A stretch of 64,000 nucleotides of DNA from Batillaria attramentaria (lineage: Eukaryota; Mollusca; Gastropoda; Batillariidae). The notes beneath the pieces are model-generated. The model was not told the DNA's origin and made no database searches. It saw only the letters and a list, made by a program, of their open reading frames with translations. Each line of letters begins with the position of its first letter. Position 1 is the stretch's first letter. The stretch is taken from positions 218,501-282,500 of the forward strand of contig JACVVK020000451.1 in the NCBI GenBank assembly GCA_018292915.2, given 5' to 3'. Shown one piece after another: positions 31,801 through 44,007 of the stretch. The position numbers were made by a program, and so were the translations under genes.

Positions 31801-31879
31801 TGCTTTGTGATACTTGTCTGTGATGCGTTTTATCAGTTGCCTTGTGCCTCTAGTTCTCCGGTTAGTCACCAAGTGCAAG

Positions 31880-32118
<239 letters not shown>

Positions 32119-32169
32119 ATTATATGAATTTAGTGATCTTAGCTTCTTTTATGTGTCTTACGCTCGCCC

Positions 32170-32242
32170 GCATGAATTGCCCTTCGGGGATAAATAAAGT
32201 ATTTTGACTTGACTTGACTTGACTGACTTGACTTGACTTGAC
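32170..32242 (+). mobile_element. Retroelement 3' end with TTGAC tail
   Basis: GGGATAAATAAAGTATTTTG then about nine TTGAC or TGAC units. Same plan as 23730-23797. Confidence 0.55.
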
Positions 32243-32254
32243 ACCACTGACCAA

Positions 32255-32525
32255 AACAGCTCAGAACGATCTGTGAGCGTACTCAGCATAGTAATCTTAA
32301 AATGCTGGGCCTTTAAACGGCCTTTAAACGGGCTAATCCCGGGCATCGTTGCTAAGCAACCAACTTCTGTTTCGGAACAGTTTCGCTCGTGAGTGCGCCT
32401 GTACGCTCGAAATACTCCAGCTTGATAATGATTAGTACAGCTCTTAATGCGATGCAATGTTGCGCGAGCGGTCCAAACATTCAAATTCTACGACTGTTGT
32501 TACACTACTGGAGCGCTCAGTGTGG
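32255..32525 (+). repeat. Dispersed repeat R2
   Basis: Shares ACAGTTTCGCTCGTGAGTG, TACGCTCGAAATACT, GATTAGTACAGCTCTTAAT and CGACTGTTGTTACACTACTG with the copy at 63445-63655. Confidence 0.75.
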
Positions 32526-32689
32526 TCCCCGCGTCATCGAGTGCGCACCTCTTGGCTCAGTGTCGTGTTCTTTGCGTAGCACTATTCTTTTGATTGAATT
32601 ACATTTAGTAGTAGCAACGGCATGTTCTAAAACTGACTGTTACGTCAAAACATCAACCGTTGTAAAAATAAAGATTCATTTCATTTCAG

Positions 32690-32820
32690 TGCCAGCATTA
32701 CAGACGCTGTCACTGTCCAGGTGCCTAAGTGGCGTGATGATAGATACCATTAAAGCAACTCAGAATGATCTGTGAGCATAAAAATGGCAGCATTAGGCCC
32801 TTTAGCAGAAATGGTAATTG
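32690..32820 (+). repeat. Dispersed repeat R3
   Basis: GACGCTGTCACTGTCCAGGT and GCGTGATGATAGATACCA match 31680-31800 and, inverted, 44345-44410. Confidence 0.6.
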
Positions 32821-32835
32821 TAGTTTACCAAGGTT

Positions 32836-32861
32836 AAACAACAACAACAACAACAACGACG

Positions 32862-32894
<33 letters not shown>
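32836..32894 (+). repeat. CAA microsatellite
   Basis: (CAA)n with two CGA units. Confidence 0.95.
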
Positions 32895-32899
32895 CATAT

Positions 32900-33280
32900 A
32901 TATCCGGTCTTGTTAATGGCGCGTTTATTCCTCTCCCGTTCATAATAATATTTTACCGGACAAGGCTTTCCTTTGTTCTTACAGTCACTCGCTAGCCAAA
33001 GCCAGAGCCGAGTTCGGTGCCTGAACAGAACGCACGTGCACGCGAGTCTGGGTCACTCTGACCTCTCCTTGATGTCTTTGATCCGGGCCGCAGGCAAAAA
33101 AAGGGATACCTTGCAACGGTCGTGGTCGAGACTCGTGTATAATGCGGACAGTATATTATCTTCTTGTCGAAGAACGCCACAGTGTGCTCCGTCTAATGAT
33201 GCCTAACACGGTAACAATGCTGTATGAAGCAACTCCGAACAAAGGATCTATTTGCATCCAATCAGTGTCTGCCGGTTTTT
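32900..33280. other. Unassigned intergenic sequence
   Basis: Nothing recognised. Confidence 0.4.
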
Positions 33281-33344
33281 TTTTTTTTTTCCAGTGAAAT
33301 AATCTTCTTTTTTTTTGAAGCTTTTATTATTCTTTTTCGTATAC

Positions 33345-33525
33345 CAAAAAATGACCCCCCCCAAAAAAAAATCAAAAAAATCAAAGAAACAAACACACAA
33401 CTATGCACAAACAAAAATACGGACAAGGCAAAATAAACAAACAAAAGCAAGTAAAAAAAAAACCCAACAAAAAAACAACAAAAACCAACAACAACAAAAA
33501 AACAGACAAGCAAACAAACACCTTC
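33345..33525 (+). repeat. A+C-rich tract
   Basis: C run then A run, followed by CAAA/AACC units; a few G and T interrupt. Confidence 0.8.
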
Positions 33526-33974
33526 TAAGTCTTAGTACAAGTTGCTTCAACCTGTACATGTATGTTTTAACTGCACATTCTGATTTAGAAAGGTGTCTGC
33601 CGGTTTATTTGAGGTACCCTGTTAGGCGAGTGCGCTAGTCTGTAGTGATTTTTGTTGTCATTAAAAACCGTGATTTTGTTGTCATTGAAAAGCGTGATTT
33701 TCGTGATTTTTGTGTCATGTAGGTCAAGGTGCATGGCAGGCGGTCAGCTTCCGAGGCAAGCTGCCAGTGAAGCTGGGACTCTTTGCACAGAGGTCGGACA
33801 CAAGTGAGGCAAGCGGATTTATGCGAACTGCCTCTCTGGCCTAAACAGAAAGTAGACGTGCATTACTCCAGTGAGGCCTGAGCGGAAAGGAGACATTCAA
33901 TTTTTTTTTAAAAACCTTCTGTCAGGACGTGCCTTTGAATGGTCTGTTCATGGTAGTAATTGTTTCTAGATTGA

Positions 33975-34182
33975 AGCATTTTTAGGGGTGACTATGATGC
34001 CTGAGGCTAATAGGGAATATGTAGGCATTTTGTGGCCCTGTGTATTTGTGTCCTTCACCCAATGGCACTTTGGCCAATGTTATAGGTGAATATAGGTGAA
34101 GAATTTTTAAGGGTGACTATGACTATGATGCCTGAGGCTATTAGGGAATATGTAGGCATTTTGAGGCCTCCTGCATTTGTAT
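33975..34182 (+). repeat. Local direct duplication, about 75 bp
   Basis: GATGCCTGAGGCTA.TAGGGAATATGTAGGCATTTTG occurs at 33994-34031 and 34127-34164 in longer matching context. The second copy has a doubled GACTAT. Confidence 0.85.
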
Positions 34183-34221
34183 TTTTTGACCTGCTACACT
34201 ACAGAGACTGTCGTTACTCTC

Positions 34222-34600
34222 CTCCCTCCCCCCCCCCCCCCCCACCGACACACACACACACGGGGCGGGGGGGGGGGGGGAGATGCCCGAGAACCCCCTC
34301 GACCGACCCTGATGACACGTTTGTGTAACGGCCGGGGCCACGCGATTTCAGACGGAGTCGTCGTAAAGAAACAGACAGATTTAGCCTCTTCACACTTGCT
34401 GTTGTATGTGTACTAATCCCAGGATTATATTCATTCCTCATGCCACGGATTCAGCAACACCCCCGCCCCCCACCCACTCCCCGCCCCTCACCTCACTATC
34501 GATCCCCTGAGTCTATAATCCCCACCCACAGTGTGTTGTCAAGTCATTTAATCTCCCCCTCCCCCTCTGACCCCCCTTCTGCCCCTCCCCTCCCACCCCT
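34222..34600. repeat. C/G-run and pyrimidine-rich region
   Basis: C run at 34227-34243, G run at 34265-34280, and a C/T-rich stretch at 34450-34600. Not coding. Confidence 0.7.
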
Positions 34601-34619
34601 CAAAAAAAAAAGAAGGAAA

Positions 34620-35015
34620 AAAGTCTGTGAGCTCGAGCCGACGTTGACATTTCCCAGGAGACCTGGTGACAAACAAGATCAAGGAACCTGTAGAGGTTAG
34701 AGGCAAGGGGAAGTAATGATGAGTGACGTTGCCACAGTGATGGAAGCGAGGCAGGCGGTGGGGCGCCATTAGCGGCGAGAGCGTGCTGCAGCAAGGCCCT
34801 TAACTCTCCACTTCCACTGACAAAATAATTGTCAGCTGCATGCGTTGCCATGTTAACCTGCCTTCCGGATCTCCTACGTCCTTCTCCAATTATACAAAAA
34901 AAGGGAATAAAGTCTATGAAGAACATTTTTGTCTAAGCATCAGTCTTGCCAGGAACTCATTGAAATCACCGTGGACAGGCGTTAAAATAAAACTTGAGAT
35001 ACGTATTTATTTGAA
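34620..35015. other. Unassigned intergenic sequence
   Basis: Nothing recognised apart from short (CAA)n at 35019-35044 just beyond. Confidence 0.4.
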
Positions 35016-35309
35016 AACAACAACAACAACAACAACAACAACAAAGTACCAGCTGAAGAATGTGCTATTAAAATGCATGTATTTGAAAGTGTGTTATACA
35101 GTAAAATTTCTTGATTTTAAGTAATTTTACTGGTCAATTTGGGTTTTTATAATTACTCTTTTTCTCAGTATAATTATATACATACACAAAGACATACAGG
35201 TGCAGGCACATACAGCGTTAAGACATAGTCTGACACATGGGCATGCATTTAAACAGGCATCGATTGCATGGCGACCATTGGTGTACATACCTACACAAGC
35301 ACATACCGA

Positions 35310-35468
35310 CATACGTATACATACATACATACATACATACATACATACATACATACATACATACATACATACATACATACATACATACATACATACATAC
35401 ATACATACATACATACATACATACATACACACATACATACATACATACATACATACATACATACATAC
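35310..35468 (+). repeat. CATA tetranucleotide microsatellite
   Basis: About 40 CATA units with a single CACA interruption at 35428. Gives Thr-Tyr-Ile-His and Met-Tyr-Val-Cys frames. Confidence 0.97.
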
Positions 35469-35539
35469 GTGTGGGCAAAAAAACCAGTATCGTACCATCA
35501 CTGTAACAGTTTTTATAGTCAATGGTCAGATTGCTAAGA

Positions 35540-36330
35540 GTTCTAGGAGCTTCCAATTTGGTTTATTTTACTCAATTTGTTTATGTATATATATTTAGAA
35601 ATATGTTTATTGCTTATGTGGGACATAAAAGCGATTCCCCTTTTCGGAATTAAGAAATTAATCTGTGTTCTGTATATATTTGCAAATGGATCAGGAGGTA
35701 CTTGACGACACTGATCACGAATTAACGGACTGGCTAAGCAGACTAGACTCCAGAGTGAAGTCCCCTTCTCCTTTTTTTTTTGCCTTTGATTCAAACACCC
35801 CAACCCACATCACGCCGTCGGTGTACTTTTCGTCATACCCGTTTTCCCCAAACATCTTGTAAATTAATTACATTTACCTTACCCACAAAACCCTCCTTTG
35901 TTTCTTTAGCGGCTCAGGGGAGTTCAGTGCACACATCATAGTGTCTGCCCCTCGCGGTTCAGACAGAGGTCGGGCAGAACGTGCATGACCGACAGAGCAT
36001 GTCTGGTCATGCGCAGTGCACAAGGTCCGCAGGGAGGCGCTCCGAGTGCGTGCTCTCTTCGTGTTTTTCATCAGAGGGAGGATGCAGAGAGGTCTTGACA
36101 GCCGTGGTGCTTGTGTACGAGTATTTCAACATTCAGGAGTTCACAAGTTACGACTGACACTTGAAAACTGCAGGTGACGGAGACTTGGACAGTTTGCCAG
36201 TAATTGCCACCTACATAATTATACTGAGAGGCGAAACTTCTGCACGTATTGTTAAGCCCGGAAACTGAGTACATCCCGCGGCGGCTCTTCCAAACAATGT
36301 AAAGCTCAGACGACATCCTTTGGAGAGCCG
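35540..36330. other. Unassigned intergenic sequence
   Basis: No gene or known repeat recognised. Confidence 0.4.
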
Positions 36331-36331
36331 C

Positions 36332-36800
36332 CCCCCCAAAAAACAACAACAACAACAACAACAACAAAAAAACAAAAAAACAAAAAAAAACAAAAAACAA
36401 AACACACAAAAAACAAAAAACCAACCAACCAACCAACCAACCAAACAAACAAACAAACAAGCAAACACAAAAAAACCCAAAACAACAACAAACAAACAAA
36501 AACAAAACAAAACCAAACACAACAACAATAACAACAAAAACAACAACAACCAAACACCCCCCAAAAACAAACAAACAAAAAACAAAAACCAAAACAACCA
36601 AAAACCCAACAAAACAGAACAAAACAAAACAAAAAACCCTCCCAAAACACACAAAAACCAACCCCCCCAAAAAAACACACAAAAAAACAAAAACCCAAAA
36701 AACCCAACAACAACAAAAAACAAAAAAACAGAAAAAAAACAACAAACAAACAAACAAAGGAAAAACCAAAAACAAACTAACAAACAAAAAAACACTGACA
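36332..36800 (+). repeat. A+C-only tract, about 470 bp
   Basis: Nearly pure A and C on the plus strand, with CAA, CCAA, CAAA and CAACA blocks. Frames of over 200 residues in several phases are compositional. Confidence 0.92.
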
Positions 36801-37169
36801 GTGATACACAGATCCACAGGACAAATGAAAATGACAAATGGCGATTTCTTTATATCCAATGCGCCAGATCTAGGAATTTATCCCATGTCTCGCATTCTGG
36901 CATGAACAGTCTGCCGTTTTCATCGAGATGATTGGCTGTTACAAAGTACTTGATGACATCACTTGATGACCCCCCAAAACACTCTGACGGTGTCCGCAGA
37001 CAAATCAGACTGATCATCAATAGCCTACGACCGAGACGAAACGCTGCCAGTTCTAAATTTGAGACAGTGACTCAAAGGCCGAGTATTTTGAGAAATGTTT
37101 TTGCCCCACTGAGTAACCAAGACGCACTGAAGCATACCCCCACCAACACATCAAGTTATTCTCCAGTAC

Positions 37170-37640
37170 CGCCCCCCGTAGTGTAGTGGTTAGCACTTCG
37201 GACTATGGACCGGGAGACCCGGGTTCGAGTCCCAGACGAGGCAAGCGGGATTTTTCCTACCTAGGTCGGCTCCTACCCAGAGCGGGTGTGCTATGGGCCC
37301 AATGGGGAGGCTGTTGCCACACAGCCGAGCTTCACCCACTTCACGGGTGCGACTTTGGGGGTGCTTCCCTTGGTATGACACGTCTTATGATGTGGATGAT
37401 TACACGGCCGGCACCGCAGGTGCCGTAGTTCCCGGGCCTGGTTAATGCCGGGATATTCCTGCCACAGGAAGCATGGAATGCGGCCCTGTCCCGCAGTCCC
37501 AAATCACACGGACCTCCATAGCATCATCTTACCACCATCCTCATCTCCATCATCATGCATAATAAAAATTGCCCCAACTTCCGAGCCCTCCGTGGATTCC
37601 ACCCATTACCAAGGAGGAACACCACTGGAGCCGGCAAAGA
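37170..37640 (+). mobile_element. SINE family 3, long copy
   Basis: tRNA-like head (GTAGTGTAGTGGTTAGCAC with B-box-like GGTTCGAGTCCC, 37178-37234), a body with CAAGCGGGATTTTTCCTACC, and an A/AAG-rich tail at 37651-37695. Longer than the other SINEs here. Confidence 0.7.
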
Positions 37641-37650
37641 GTTGTGGCAG

Positions 37651-37695
37651 CAAAAAAAAAGAAAAAAGAAAAAAAAAAAAAGAAAAAAAAAAAGA
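37651..37695 (+). repeat. A/G-rich tail of SINE family 3
   Basis: Run of A with G every 5-12 bases, directly after the element body. Confidence 0.85.
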
Positions 37696-38089
37696 GTTAT
37701 TCTCCAGTTCTGTCTCTGGGCTGTTCAGCACGGCAAAAGTGCGAGGTATTATACCCGGAAAGCCGCTTGCGTCTATTGACAGACAGACAGGAGGCGGTAT
37801 ATAAGTATATATACACTTGGCTCCTTCAGGCTTCACGCTCCCCCTGCCCCACTGGTGAGGCACGGCAGACATGCCCGGCCAAAATACCACCCCGCCACAG
37901 AGCTCGTCAGGCGTGTTCACGAACGTAACTCACTTTTTTCCACAACACACTCTCTCAACGTGCGTATTTCACAGCCGTCGTATACCTCTGTTGACTTCAG
38001 GGTGGGAGGGAAGTGAGTTGGGGGGAGGGGGAGGGGGGGGGGTGCGTGTTTGTTGTCATCCTTACTTGGTGGACAACGTCGTTGTAGCT

Positions 38090-38190
38090 CCAAACCAAGC
38101 AATTCAACCGTCCAACGAACCAGCCATCCAAACCAACCAACCATCAAACCATCCAACCATTCAACCGTCCAACCAATTAAACCATGTAAC
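38090..38190 (+). repeat. CCAACCAT-type imperfect repeats
   Basis: Units such as AACCATCCAACC and AACCGTCCAACC, low complexity. Confidence 0.8.
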
Positions 38191-38523
38191 GATGTGTCTC
38201 GCTCACTGACCAAATGCGCAAACTCAAGCTCCGGTTTTAAAGAGGTCTCCGAAGTGCTGAAAACTCTGCAACTGTGACAGAGTTGCCTGCATTATGCACT
38301 ACACGACAGCTACTTAACAGGGTGGTATTACTGGGGGCAGGTAAAACAGAGCACTGTGATGTTTTGGCCACACTCGCTCGCTATGTTTCAGCCAGCTGCT
38401 TGTAGTTGGTTTATTTTGGTTCCCTCGCAGCGGTATTTTGTGGAGAAGGTGCCGAAATAGGGGAGCGTGCCAAGAGACGGGAATACCCATTATTACACCA
38501 GGGGAGAATAGACAAAAGGAAGA

Positions 38524-38632
38524 CAGGGGGGGGGGGGGGGGGGGGGGGTTGGGGTGGGGACAGGGGGAAGGGAGGCGGGGGTGGGGGTTGGAGGTGGGGA
38601 GGATGGGGAGGGGGGGGGAGGGGGGTAGGTGT
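38524..38632 (+). repeat. G-rich tract with quadruplex potential
   Basis: About 110 bp with more than ten runs of three or more G, starting with a run of about 24 G. A second G run is at 38709-38719. Confidence 0.9.
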
Positions 38633-38737
38633 GCACGTTTTCTTCTGGCGCCAGGTAAGCAGGGCTGCATTTTGGTAAGAAGTTGCGGCGTGTGTCTTGT
38701 AACAAGTCCGGGGGGGGGGGGTGGATGGTGGGGTGGG

Positions 38738-38739
<2 letters not shown>

Positions 38740-38792
<53 letters not shown>
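38740..38792 (+). repeat. GT microsatellite
   Basis: (GT)n. Confidence 0.95.
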
Positions 38793-38797
<5 letters not shown>

Positions 38798-38934
38798 CTT
38801 AGGCAAAATTGGTGCTGGGAAATTTGGGTGGGTAAGAATGTGGCAATGGGGAGAACTCGAGAGCAAAGCCAAAAAGACAGAGGGAGGGGGAGAAGGATGG
38901 AGGAGCCTACCGATCACAGGCATTTTCAAACGTT

Positions 38935-39525
38935 ATGAAAAATCGCAAAAAGGGTAACCAAAACAGTTAAAACAAAACAAAAATTGGCAAAAGAGTAACC
39001 AAAACGGTTAAAACAAAACAAAACAAAACAAAAATCGCCAAAAAGGTAACCAAAACAGTTACCACAAAACAAAACAAAAATTGCCAAAACGGTAACCAAA
39101 ACGTTTAAAACAAAACAAAAATTACCAAAAGGGTAACCAAAACAGTTAAAACAAAACAAAACAAAACAAAAATCGCCAAAAAGGTAACCAAAACAGTTAC
39201 AACAAAACAATACACAACAAATTGCCAAAAGGTTAACCAAAAAGGTTAAACCAAAACCAAACCAAACAAAACATTAAAAAAGCTTGCCGAAAGGTTCACA
39301 AAAAGTGTTACAACACAAACACAACACAACACAACACAACACAACACAACACAACACAACACAACACAACACAACACAACACAACACAACACAACAACAG
39401 AGAACACCAACAAACTGAACAAAAATTGCCAAAAAGGTTAACAAAAAGTCACAACAAAACAAAAACGCATGAAAAATTGCCAAAAGGTCAACTTACACGG
39501 TCAAGATAAAGCAAAACAAAACAAA
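38935..39525 (+). repeat. Tandem array, about 40-60 bp units of A+C-rich sequence
   Basis: About a dozen units contain GGTAACCAAAACAGTTA followed by (AAAAC)n and ATTGCCAAAA. An (ACACA)n stretch at 39309-39395 is embedded. The spaced GGTAACC is conserved, unlike in the structureless A+C tracts. Confidence 0.85.
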
Positions 39526-39751
39526 ACGGAGGATGTCACTGACTAGAACCACTGAGATGGTCATACAGGTTTGGGCGATACCAGTGGTAGCCTACGTTGC
39601 GTAAGATGTATGAAGCACTAAGCAGAACTGCATACATCATTTCATAAGTTGACATAAGCGTAATTTAATGACAAAAAACTGCTAAGAGGCCAATCAGCGG
39701 TTTGCCTGGCAGAAAAGTGTCTCTCCATTTCCAGAACCATTTTAAGATTAT

Positions 39752-39940
39752 ACCCCCTCCCCCCCCCCCACTCCTCCCTCCCCCATTAACCCCCCCCCCC
39801 CCCAAAACAACAACAACAACAAACCAAAACAACCAAAAACAAAAAACGAACCCAAAAACCCATCACCAACAAACAAACAAACAAACCAACAAAACAGAAC
39901 AAAAAACAAAAACAAAACAACAACGACAAACAAACAAACT

Positions 39941-39971
<31 letters not shown>

Positions 39972-39990
39972 GCAACAACAACAAGAACAT
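39752..39990 (+). repeat. A+C-only tract
   Basis: C/T-rich start, a C run of about 14, then CAA/CAAA units ending in (CAA)n. Confidence 0.9.
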
Positions 39991-39994
39991 AACC

Positions 39995-40510
39995 AGTTTC
40001 AAAGTTACCACGACACGCCTCGTCTCTGTTTGAGTTGTGTGGCTGCGTGCGGTAAATCTCTCCCTACGCTCTTTGCACCGAGGCTTCAATCTTTCGCTCC
40101 ATCACTTTCCCCGCCGGTAATTGGTGGGTAAAACAAGGGGAAACCGTGTTTTAGGACCCCAAAATAAGTGGCTGCTCGCCACTCGCTGTCTGCGAGAAAT
40201 AGCTGCTTGGTGATGACTACAAAGAGGTTTGAGACTCCCGCGGCAGAACCATCTGTCAGTCTCGGCAAGCCACTAAAAGAGTGATGGGTGGAATTCGGTG
40301 TTCTCGGTACAACACCACATCATACGCCAGACATTTCTGTGTCACTGGTAGCAAGGTATTGCGTATTCTCACCTCTCAGAGCTCCGCGGTGATAAAATGT
40401 ACACCTGACAACCCCCTGCTGAGAGGCAGAGAAAAGTAAAACACGGGTAGAATCAAAAGCTGCTGACAGTAGTGGCCCATTTATTAACAATGCGGGCAAA
40501 ACACTACAAC
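39995..40510. other. Unassigned intergenic sequence
   Basis: Nothing recognised. Confidence 0.4.
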
Positions 40511-40515
40511 TAGGG

Positions 40516-41135
40516 CGGTCGGTGGTCTGGTTGTTAACTCTTAAACGCCCATGAAAACACGATTTTACTTGAAATCTTCATCTCACTAGGAGCCACTCCA
40601 AGCCACTATTATGCAATCTGCAGCGGTCTCGCGCCGAGCGGGAAGGCCCACGCCTTGTGTAATAGTGGCTTGAAGTGGCTCCTACTGGTGTGCATTGGCT
40701 GTTTCTCTTTAACCAGTCATATCATATAGTAGGAAAGAGGCGGTCGGCTTGGGCTCTGAAGAGACTTTCTCACCAAAGCGAGAGGTCAGGTTCGAGTCTG
40801 TCCCACTATTCGCAAAAACTTAGTCCTTCTCGTACGTGGCACCGTTTATTTGGGCCGATCGTGGTGGATTCTCTCCGGGTACTCCGGCTTCCTTCCCCTC
40901 TGCTCTGGAAATGTTCAGCCCTTATAATTTCAATTGCAATTCTAAATTCCGAAACTAAAATAGCTGAGCTGACCCTTTGCACCACGTGACTGTAATGTGT
41001 GTTTATGTCCAGTGTGTGAGAGAATGCGTGTGATTCACGTGAGCGTGGATGTTGGGTTCAGCTCGCGACGCTTTGAGCCAATCCAAGAAACTGGGTACAG
41101 CTCCTACACAAAACACAAATATTATTATTATTGTT
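40516..41135 (+). mobile_element. SINE family 2 copy interrupted by a small MITE
   Basis: A head GGGCGGTCGGTGGTCTGG at 40514-40531 and a second head-like GGCGGTCGGCTTGGGCTCT at 40740-40758 flank the insertion. The body (TTCTCTCCGGGTACTCCGGC), TGAGAGAATGCGTG block and (ATT)n tail (41120-41140) are intact. Confidence 0.7.
40588..40683. mobile_element. 96-bp foldback MITE
   Basis: The first 24 bases starting AGGAGCCACTCCAAGCCAC pair with the last 24 with one mismatch. ACT flanks both sides (40585-40587 and 40684-40686), a possible 3-bp target duplication. The GC-rich loop is about 48 bp. Confidence 0.7.
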
Positions 41136-41395
41136 ATTGTTATTAGTAACTACACAAACCAGAGCAGTCCAGCAATTCTGGACAGGCAATCAACGATGGA
41201 ATGGAACTGAGGGAAAGAAAATGGGATGGAATCCGTCCAATGAAATGTCGTTCCATTCCATAGTTTTACATCTGTACGTTATCTCTGTCTAAACCTAAAC
41301 CCGGCTTTGAACGGGTCATATTACTGACGTTCATGTCGAAGTTTGTATCACAGAATTGCTTATTTGATTGATGGATTGGCTTTTGGCTGACTGAT

Positions 41396-41397
41396 TG

Positions 41398-41431
<34 letters not shown>

Positions 41432-41432
41432 C
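41396..41432 (+). repeat. GATT tetranucleotide repeat
   Basis: About seven GATT units. Confidence 0.9.
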
Positions 41433-41434
41433 AG

Positions 41435-41920
41435 TTATTGTTGATCCTAGACCGCTGATGGCATTCATTCGACACCGTGACTCGTCTGGCGTACATCCGG
41501 GGCATCTTCCATCGTGACCTTGAGAAGCTTGGGTTACACAACACTAATATTTTCCGGGGACATTCCCCGCTAAATATAGCACAGAATTTTTGCCCCTTTT
41601 TGAAATTTGTGTGCTGAGTAAAAAAAAAAGAAGGCAATCTGGGACTGTTCGTTGGCTTTGCAAACAAGTTTCATGCCAGGTTATAGTAAAAACAACAGTG
41701 AAAAATGAGCCTGGACTATTTGTATTCATGCGCGGCTGGCACAAGAGCTAGCAGACGACAGCAATGAGGGGGTATGTGGTCACTGCTTGCATTGAAAAAA
41801 AAAAAAAAAACCGGAAATTTGGAATTTGTTGAAACTTACTCTACACCTGAGTCTTTGGCTGCTGGATTTTTGTGATTTTTGGGGTGAATTTTTTTTTTCT
41901 AGGGTCTCATGCGCAGCGTG
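41435..41920. other. Unassigned intergenic sequence
   Basis: Nothing recognised apart from an A run at 41795-41811. Confidence 0.4.
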
Positions 41921-42070
41921 ATAATAATAATAATAATAAAGACTTATAAGGCGCCAATACATGTAAACTACACAGGCTCTAAGCGCCGTACATCATAACA
42001 AAAATAAAACAGGTATCACTGACAGTACACAGATAACATAAAGCGCAACAGTATACACAAACATGAGTGA
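41921..42070. repeat. Dispersed repeat with (ATA)n edge
   Basis: AATAATAATAA then GACTTATA..GCGCC, ATACATGTA and TCTAAGCGCCGTACAT. A second copy is at 45111-45225. Confidence 0.7.
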
Positions 42071-42596
42071 CTGTTACACACCTAAGGAACGGCAGCTACA
42101 TACTTATACCTCGCAATAAACAGCTTCCATACATACAGATTCGCAGGGAACATTTAAACAATACCTCTCAACATGCAGGCTGACACGGTGTGGAAGGGCA
42201 GGGTAAAATCAAGATCAGTTATCAGTTTTAAGTCGGTGTTATGTGTAACAGGAATATGTTTTCTTTGAAATTCGTATCTGTGGTGTGTAGCCTGTATTTG
42301 GTGTCTGCTGCCACGTGACGCTTCAGTTTCCGGCCTGGGGCATTCAAGGGGGTTAACTCGGTAAACACGAGCAAAAACCTAATCACCAGTGAAGCCTGAA
42401 TAATCCATGTTATAAGATTTCCTGCCGCCCTCCACACTCGTATTTTTTTTCCCGCTCCGTTTTTCCCTCCTAACCACTGACGAAACCATTTGCACATGCC
42501 CTGACCACATAGTGTATAGAATTAGGAACGCATCTTTGGCATGGCGACCAGGACAATAAACGAAAGTATTCGTACTTTTTATACGATGGATTCCTT

Positions 42597-42722
42597 ATGC
42601 ACTGTCAGAATCAGAATTGTTTATTGATAGGCCTTAGGCCCATTCAGAGTTGAGCGTGACATCCAGACATTCTTATACACATCAATACTTGTACATGAAA
42701 TAACCAAAGTGCAAAATAAAGT
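42597..42722 (-). mobile_element. LINE 3' end fragment
   Basis: On the minus strand it ends AATAAACAATTCTGATTCTG, a layout typical of LINE 3' termini, and is preceded by GGGCCTAAGGCCTATC. Confidence 0.45.
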
Positions 42723-42788
42723 ATATCAACTCAGCTGAGTAACTGTTGTCTTTTTCTTAAAGCTAGAAAAATATATAATGCCAGGTTC

Positions 42789-43110
42789 TTAACTGTATAA
42801 TAGTTGCTTGAGGCCTTTACAAAGTGAGTCGAAAGCTGCTTGGATGGTTCCAGTATTTTCTAGGAATAAATCGGCTACACATGTCAGATAGACTGGGACA
42901 GTATAAAAAGAAAAAAAAAAGAAAGAAAAAGAAAAATGTAGCTCGTCCTCAATGCCAATCTGACACAGTGGACATAATCTCCTTCTGCACTGTGATACAC
43001 AGAGGAACCATGGTCTTCTTTGCCAGCATTCCATTTTCGAGTTTCCCTGAACGACAGAGCCACAGCCTCCTTTGAAGTTTTCTTGATCTAAATAATAATA
43101 ATAATAATAA
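42789..43110 (-). pseudogene. Degenerate LINE ORF, C-terminal end
   Basis: The minus-strand frame reads CRRRLCPLCQIGIEDELHF and, after a T/A-rich insertion, VPVYLTCVADLFLE. The CPLC...DE.HFL..CP.Y pattern is the zinc-binding segment found near the C-terminus of many LINE reverse transcriptases. No reverse transcriptase core remains. Confidence 0.55.
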
Positions 43111-43244
43111 TAATCTAAGCGCGTAAAAGGTAAAAAAAAAAAAATGACGGGCATATGATCCCGAAGATTCTCAATCCTCTTTTTTTTTCTGAAGAAACCG
43201 TAAACACGCCTACTGAGCCGGTAAATGCAAGTAAATGACACTGG

Positions 43245-43600
43245 CAGTGACCTAATTTAGAGATCTAACTCTTGGCACTGGCAGGCAGGGCATCTCGGAG
43301 TGACTAGCACGGAATGTGTTAAGACTTGCCACGTTACTCGAGGTCATTGTCCGCTGCTGCGAGGAAGTTTCCGCGTTCCTCTTAAACAGAAACCCCTGTT
43401 TACGACTACATTTCAGAGGGCTAATAGCTTAATCCTGTGTCACAAGTATTGTGGCTGATCTCCTCTGATACAGCCATGTTGAAGACGACATTTCGGGCCA
43501 TCGTAAATCAGGCGATCAGACTCGGTCTGTCCAACGGGTCGTGAGGTCTTCTCTCTCCGTCTGGGGAATGCCACTCACCATGCTGGAGGTGTCTTTGGCA
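43245..43600. other. Unassigned intergenic sequence
   Basis: Nothing recognised. Confidence 0.4.
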
Positions 43601-43604
43601 GCAA

Positions 43605-43803
43605 GAACACGTACGCGCACACGTACACGCACACATACGCACGCACGCACACGCACGCACGCACGCAGGCGCGCGCGCACGCACGCACGACCGCACACAC
43701 GCACGAACGCAAGCACGCACGCACGCACACACGCACACACACACACACATGCACTCTCTCGCACGCACGCGCGCGCACACACACACGCACTCACGCAGAC
43801 GCA

Positions 43804-43871
<68 letters not shown>

Positions 43872-43932
43872 CACTCTCTCGCACGCACGCGCGCGCGCGC
43901 ACACACACACACACACACTCACGCAGACGCAG

Positions 43933-44004
<72 letters not shown>
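43605..44004 (+). repeat. 400-bp compound CA/CGCA array
   Basis: (CA)n and (CGCA)n blocks; a segment with CATGCACTCTCTCGCACGCA is duplicated at 43748-43767 and 43868-43887. This implies block duplication within the array. Confidence 0.95.

Positions 44005-44007
<3 letters not shown>

Noticed and set aside
36071..36931. ORFs of over 200 residues across A+C-only tracts
   Set aside because: Two-letter sequence contains no stop codons in several frames; the product is only Lys/Asn/Thr/Gln/Pro or Phe/Val/Cys/Leu/Gly.
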